The notes under the pieces are model-generated. The model was not told where the DNA came from. It ran no database searches and was given only the letters and a program-made list of their open reading frames with translations. A stretch of 32,061 nucleotides of DNA from contig JAQCJI010000023.1 of the NCBI GenBank assembly GCA_027593175.1, forward strand, positions 1 through 32,061, in the 5' to 3' direction. Every line of letters begins with the position of its first letter. Position 1 is the first letter of the stretch. Source of the DNA: Bacteroidota bacterium (GTDB taxonomy: Bacteria; Bacteroidota; Bacteroidia; Cytophagales; Cyclobacteriaceae). Positions 29,101-32,061 of the stretch are shown piece by piece. Position numbers and translations under genes: made by a program.

Positions 29101-29532
29101 AGCAAGTTCCCGATCCCGTAGGGTAGCAGTTACTTCCAATTTACCTACTTCCTTAAATCTTCGTGCGGTTTCTTTTACAATTGCGAAAGCAGTGGGCAAC
29201 AGCTCGTCCAATGCTTTTTCTAGTTCGATGTCACGCTCCTTTTCTTGGGTATCAATTTGATTAAAAAGCTGGTCTTTTTGGTGTACTGCCTGAGCCGGTA
29301 ATGCCTCTATTTGGGTTCTGATATCGGCAATTTTATCGTCAATTGCCTTGAGGTACTCGTTGATACGCGCACGAAGGGAGTGGGTTTTTTCTCGAAGTTG
29401 ATCTCCTGATAAGGAGGCCAATCCTGCAAAAATCTGGTTGGTCTCGGTTACCCGTGGAAGAAATTCTTTGATATCTCTGTCGGATTTGGTGCCAAAAATT
29501 TTGGCCAATCCTTTTGCAATAAAATCTAGCAT
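26152..29532 (-). CDS. secA: Preprotein translocase ATPase SecA
   Basis: 1,126 aa, much longer than the about 900 aa of E. coli. Walker A MGTGEGKT is at 195-202 and the DEVD box is in MVDEVDSVLIDDARTP at 303-306. NMAGRGTDI and QLRGRSGRQGD mark the second helicase half. A Bacteroidota-type insertion of about 90 residues rich in charged, coiled-coil-like sequence lies before Walker A (about 50-130). The C-terminus has a Gln/Ala/Pro-rich linker, then a conserved tail GRNDKVSVQY...GSCVVIES. The CxCx8CH/C zinc finger that binds SecB is absent. SecA powers export through SecYEG, which matches the many signal peptides nearby. The 90-bp spacer upstream gives no convincing promoter. Confidence 0.97.
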   Translation of the reverse strand: MLDFIAKGLAKIFGTKSDRDIKEFLPRVTETNQIFAGLASLSGDQLREKTHSLRARINEYLKAIDDKIADIRTQIEALPAQAVHQKDQLFNQIDTQEKERDIELEKALDELLPTAFAIVKETARRFKEVGKLEVTATLRDRELASTKSNVQIQGDQAIWHNKWLAAGTEVVWDMVHYDVQLIGGMVLHKGKISEMGTGEGKTLVSTLPAFLNALSGRGVHLVTVNDYLAKRDSEWNAPIFEFHGLTVDCIDKYQPNSPERKKAYASDIVYGTNNEFGFDYLRDNMAREAEDLVQGKHHFAMVDEVDSVLIDDARTPLIISGPVPRGDVHEFDHIKPRVAALVDEQRKLMQGFLTTAKKAIADGNDKDGGLSLFRAYRGIPKYKPLIKYLSEPGIRVILQKTENHYLQDNKRNMPEADEPLLFTIDEKTNVVDLTDRGIETMTSKNEDPSFFILPDIGIALDKLDKNSSLDDTEKLVHKEEVIKDYGVKAQRIHTVNQLLKAYCMFERDTEYILVDGKVKIVDEQTGRVMEGRRYSDGLHQAIEAKENVKVEDATQTYATITLQNYFRMYHKLAGMTGTAETEAGEFWEIYKLDVVVIPTNRDIIRQDREDKVYKTVREKFNAVTDEINELVAQSRPVLVGTTSVEISEVLSRMLTLKKIPHQVLNAKQHAREAEIVAEAGKPGTVTIATNMAGRGTDIKLTPESRKAGGLAIIGTERHESRRVDRQLRGRSGRQGDVGSSQFFVSLEDSLMRLFGSDRIAKLMDRMGLEEGEVIQHSMITKSIERAQKKVEENNFGTRKRLLEYDDVMNSQREVVYKRRRNALKGDRLELDILNILFDVCENLIEMGKSTADAENLRMNVFTTLGIDFSVTPEELKTKDLQKHTQELYALAFDFYQKKNAQITQTALPVFKNVQEERGGTVKDIMVPITDGVKQIGVVCNLEKTLQNNGQELVRSIEKNVSLAIIDQNWKEHLRDMDDLKQSVQNAVYEQKDPLLIYKFEAFELFKRFIGKLNEDMTSFLTRADLPKQDPAQVQQAQPRRAAEPKLQVSKEEVGNTLNPGANRAALAAATAGRPAQAPIAPRKTEKGYGRNDKVSVQYLDGSTKLHVKYKSIEQDIVKGSCVVIES

Positions 29533-29623
29533 ACGGTTGTGTCTGTACCCCTTTTTGAGACTTAAAAATACGCGATTTTTTTAGAATTGATACTCCTTAA
29601 TCGCTTGTAATTCACAAAGACCT

Positions 29624-30418
29624 TTAGAAACTGGGCAACTGTATCTGCCCGGCATAGACCTGCTGAGCCGGTCCAATCAGCCAGATGTTATCAAATCCCT
29701 CTTTAGCATTACCCTCAAAGGTCACCCGCAAATTCCCCCCAAGGGTACGAATTTGGATGTCTTTTTGTTGGGTAAGGGCCCCACAAACTAGGGCTGCTGC
29801 AGTGACGCCCGTGCCACAGGAAAGCGTTTCGTTTTCTACCCCGCGCTCAAAAGTGCGGACGAAAATTTCGTCATCTCCTAGTTTCTGCACGAAGTTGACA
29901 TTGCTGCCTCCGGGCGCATAAAAAGGATCGTGGCGCAGCCGTTTTCCTTGCTCCAGGACGGGATAGTCTTCCAGTTGCTCCACCCAGCGCACGTGATGGG
30001 GAGAGCCTGTGTGCACAAATGCATCTCCCAAACTTTCAGAAATTTGGGATACCTTGGCCATTTTCAGGGATACTTCCCCCCTTGCAATTCGTGCTTCATG
30101 GGGGCCATCGATGGCGAGAAATCGCGTATACTGGGCTATGATTCCGAGAAAAGACGCGAAGGCTACTGCACAGCGAGCCCCATTCCCGCAGAAACTTTGG
30201 CTACCGTCTACATTGAAATAGACCATTTCAAAGTCGTAATCGGCATGAGAACGGATCAGGATCAAGCCATCGGCACCAATTCCAAACTTTCGGTCACAAA
30301 GGGCTGTGATGAGCCTCAAATTGCCAAGATCCCAATGTGCAAGACGATAGTCCACCATCACAAAATCATTGCCTGTACCTTGGTACTTGAAAAAGGAAAT
30401 TACCTGTGGAGCGCCCAT
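29624..30418 (-). CDS. dapF: Diaminopimelate epimerase DapF
   Basis: 264 aa from the ATG at 30418; a TTG 30 nt upstream only adds unrelated residues. The N-terminal motif FFKYQGTGNDFVMVD is diagnostic. The two active-site cysteines are Cys77 in SFCGNGARC and Cys201 in LSCGTGVTAAAL, which perform the two-base racemisation of L,L- to meso-diaminopimelate for lysine and peptidoglycan synthesis. PGGSNVNFV and FERGVENET are further family segments. It is cytosolic. A perfect -7 element lies just upstream (30456-30463). It diverges from the superoxide dismutase gene. Confidence 0.97.
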   Translation of the reverse strand: MGAPQVISFFKYQGTGNDFVMVDYRLAHWDLGNLRLITALCDRKFGIGADGLILIRSHADYDFEMVYFNVDGSQSFCGNGARCAVAFASFLGIIAQYTRFLAIDGPHEARIARGEVSLKMAKVSQISESLGDAFVHTGSPHHVRWVEQLEDYPVLEQGKRLRHDPFYAPGGSNVNFVQKLGDDEIFVRTFERGVENETLSCGTGVTAAALVCGALTQQKDIQIRTLGGNLRVTFEGNAKEGFDNIWLIGPAQQVYAGQIQLPSF

Positions 30419-30455
30419 TGCCTGAAAGTAAGTAAATGTATTTCTCAATAAACCA

Positions 30456-30463
30456 CAAAGTTA
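30456..30463 (-). promoter_or_regulatory. Predicted -7 element for dapF
   Basis: On the minus strand TAACTTTG matches TAnnTTTG 37 bp before the dapF ATG. A GTTT candidate for the -33 box lies about 19 bp further upstream. Predicted from consensus only. Confidence 0.55.
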
Positions 30464-30542
30464 CGCATTTGTCTGAAAAGGAAACCCATCCTAGTTCATG
30501 CCGTTAATACCATTCAAGCATTTACTTTTTTCTAAAATAGTG

Positions 30543-30550
30543 TAAATTCG
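30543..30550 (+). promoter_or_regulatory. Predicted -7 element for the superoxide dismutase gene
   Basis: TAAATTCG, one mismatch from TAnnTTTG, ends 20 bp before the ATG at 30571, leaving a short leader. The upstream T tract (30527-30533) is a possible -33 region. Weak, from consensus only. Confidence 0.4.
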
Positions 30551-30570
30551 TAGTCCAATCCCTAACTGCC

Positions 30571-31347
30571 ATGAAAACCAATCCAAGTAATCCTAGTCGA
30601 AGAGAATTTTTAACCACCACCACCAAAGCTGGCCTTACCGTCGGCCTATTGGGCACGGCATTTTCAGACCTTCTTGCTCATCCACACCAGCAAGTAGTCG
30701 GCACTGGATTTACCCAAACTCCTTTGCCCTATGCCTACACCGCCCTAGAACCGCACATCGATGCGCGGACCATGGAAATCCACTACAGCAAGCATGCGGC
30801 CGCTTATGCGAGCAACCTTCGGGATGCTGCCAAGGAAGAGGGCGTAGATACGGCGCAGCCTTTGGAACAGGTGCTAGGATCCATTTCCAAGTACAGCGCC
30901 AAAATGCGAAACAATGGAGGGGGGCATTACAACCACGAACTTTTCTGGAGTATTCTAGGGGCCCCTACAGAAGGAGGCCTACCCACCGCGGCGGGAACTC
31001 CCAATGCACCGGAAGGAGCACTTTTAAAGGCCTTGAAAACCTCCTTTGGCAGTTACGAAGCCTTTGTGAGCCAGTTTGAAACTGCTGCCAAGACAAGATT
31101 CGGATCAGGCTGGGCTTGGTTACTCGTAGATGCCAGCGGAAAGCTTGTCGTAAGTTCGACTCCCAACCAGGACAATCCCTTGATGGACATCGCCGAGATA
31201 AAGGGAACCCCGATTTTGGGATTGGATGTCTGGGAGCATGCCTACTACCTGCATTACCAAAATCGCCGCCCCGATTACGTAACTGCCTTTTGGAAGGTGG
31301 TCAACTGGAAGGCGGTAGCCGATCGTTTTGCGGCAGCCACTACCTAA
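30571..31347 (+). CDS. Tat-exported Fe/Mn superoxide dismutase, Mn-type signature
   Basis: 258 aa. The N-terminus carries a twin-arginine signal, SRREFL at residues 9-14, followed by the hydrophobic stretch [11 protein letters not shown]. The mature enzyme would begin around residue 38-45. Metal ligands are His71 (EIHYSKHA), His122 (HYNHELFW), Asp219 and His223 (LDVWEHAYY). GGGHYNH and TPNQDNPL place the active-site Gln in the C-terminal domain (Gln200), as in Mn enzymes; Fe enzymes carry it in the N-terminal half. Tat export suggests the metal is loaded in the cytosol, and the enzyme then removes superoxide in the periplasm. A cambialistic enzyme is also possible. Confidence 0.93.
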   Translation: MKTNPSNPSRREFLTTTTKAGLTVGLLGTAFSDLLAHPHQQVVGTGFTQTPLPYAYTALEPHIDARTMEIHYSKHAAAYASNLRDAAKEEGVDTAQPLEQVLGSISKYSAKMRNNGGGHYNHELFWSILGAPTEGGLPTAAGTPNAPEGALLKALKTSFGSYEAFVSQFETAAKTRFGSGWAWLLVDASGKLVVSSTPNQDNPLMDIAEIKGTPILGLDVWEHAYYLHYQNRRPDYVTAFWKVVNWKAVADRFAAATT

Positions 31348-31394
31348 TTTGTTGAATTTTCTTTTTCTCTCCTTCTCATACGATTTCATTTCCC

Positions 31395-31862
31395 ATGCAA
31401 GATCCAAAGTCCCTCAGTTCTGTTGCCCTATTTCACGGGACCTTCAAGCACCCTATTTTACCTCAGCCTACCATTCCTTCGGAGACCCGCTGCGCCCTGC
31501 GCGTGTCCTTGCTCGCCGAGGAGTTGAAGGAATTGGAAGAAGCCATTGAAAACAAAGACTTGGTCGAAATTGCCGATGCGCTGTGTGATTTGCAGTACGT
31601 CCTTTCGGGTGCCATCCTAGAGTTTGGCTTGGGGGAAAAGTTTAAGGCCCTTTTTGATGAGGTGCAGCGCTCCAACATGAGTAAGGCCTGCAAAACGGAG
31701 GAGGAAGCCAAGGCAACCGTGGCTCATTACGAGGCCAAGGGCACGCCTAGTTTCTACAAAAAAGAGGGGGATTTGTATTTGGTCTTCCGTGAGGGTGACC
31801 ACAAGACCTTGAAGTCAGTGGGGTATTCGCCGGCGGATCTGAAGGGGATTTTGAAGTCCTAA
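31395..31862 (+). CDS. MazG/PRA-PH superfamily nucleoside triphosphate pyrophosphohydrolase-like protein
   Basis: 155 aa, soluble and helical. The metal-binding pattern of the all-alpha NTP pyrophosphatase fold is visible around residues 38-70: SLLAEELKELEEAIENKDL then IADALCDLQYVL, giving E-x2-E ... D-x3-D. The C-terminal part (SFYKKEGDLYLVFREGDHKTLKSVGYSPADL) is typical of a Bacteroidota subfamily and short. A role in removing non-canonical nucleotides or in another NDP/NTP hydrolysis is inferred from the family; the substrate is unknown. It follows the superoxide dismutase gene by 47 bp on the same strand and could share its transcript. Confidence 0.82.
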   Translation: MQDPKSLSSVALFHGTFKHPILPQPTIPSETRCALRVSLLAEELKELEEAIENKDLVEIADALCDLQYVLSGAILEFGLGEKFKALFDEVQRSNMSKACKTEEEAKATVAHYEAKGTPSFYKKEGDLYLVFREGDHKTLKSVGYSPADLKGILKS

Positions 31863-31870
31863 AAAAGGGT

Positions 31871-32061
31871 TTTTCTCGCAGAGGCGCGGAGACGCAAAGG
31901 AAGCTTTTTTTAAGAAGCAAGAACCAAGACACAAGAGATTAGACTGATTCGTGGTGATATGAGATTCGAATGTTAAACGAATTCCCACTTCTTCCTTCAT
32001 TGGTCAGCGTTCGGTGTTCGACATAAGAAAGAAGCAAGAGCCGAGATACAAAAAGCAAGAT
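31871..32061. repeat. Gene-free right end with several degenerate repeats
   Basis: No gene is seen in the last 200 bp. A block at 31871-31900 (TTTTCTCGCAGAGGCGCGGA, then GACGCAAAGG) is a phrase I know as a recurrent intergenic word in Bacteroidota and other bacteria. A 24-bp direct repeat follows: 31912-31935 (AAGAAGCAAGAACCAAGACA...) and 32029-32052 (AAGAAGCAAGAGCCGAGATA...), with 20 of 24 bases the same and all four differences transitions. Between them are TTCGAATGTT and GTTCGGTGTTCGAC words, which match the spacer after tRNA-Val on the opposite strand. Confidence 0.6.

Overview
The window looks like chromosomal DNA of a Bacteroidota bacterium, most likely in the Cytophagales (Cyclobacteriaceae/Algoriphagus-like). 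This is an inference. Starts lack Shine-Dalgarno sequences. Several genes are preceded by the Bacteroidota -7 element TAnnTTTG. SecA is the long (about 1,126 aa) form without a C-terminal zinc finger. Many exported enzymes and degenerate intergenic word repeats of the kind common in that phylum are present. No phage, IS element or CRISPR array was seen.

Layout. 1-398: left-truncated VOC/glyoxalase gene (minus). 459-1959: patatin phospholipase and overlapping SAM methyltransferase (plus). 1976-8677: a complete six-gene ebo cluster on the minus strand, transcribed eboA-eboB-eboC-eboD-eboE-eboF. In cyanobacteria this conserved cluster is tied to moving a secondary-metabolite precursor to the periplasm; what it moves here is unknown. 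8841-10385: secreted M28 peptidase with a strong terminator, followed by a repeat-bearing spacer. 10863-14240: divergent pair of a secreted alkaline-phosphatase-superfamily enzyme and a secreted S9 peptidase. 14396-15524: pnuC plus a NadR-type kinase, a probable nicotinamide riboside salvage pair. 15658-18459: uvrA, divergent from pnuC across a striking inverted repeat that carries a -7 box in each arm. 18532-18606: tRNA-Val(GAC). 18773-19747: quinone oxidoreductase. 19858-23402: M20 dipeptidase and a DsbD-type thiol:disulfide reductase.

23403-23642: the whole gap between dsbD and an S1/P1 nuclease gene is a decayed C-terminal piece of a RES-domain (toxin-type) gene with two in-frame stops. 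23643-24416: S1/P1 nuclease. 24439-29532: secA, a SPOR lipoprotein and an M20 amidohydrolase in a tightly overlapped minus-strand series. 29624-30418: dapF. 30571-31862: Tat-exported Mn-type superoxide dismutase and a MazG/PRA-PH-like pyrophosphohydrolase. 31863-32061: gene-free repeats to the window end.

Most of the window is housekeeping (uvrA, secA, dapF, tRNA) mixed with periplasmic or secreted hydrolases. The points most worth attention are the intact ebo cluster, the RES relic that exactly fills one intergenic gap, and the pnuC/uvrA inverted-repeat promoter region.
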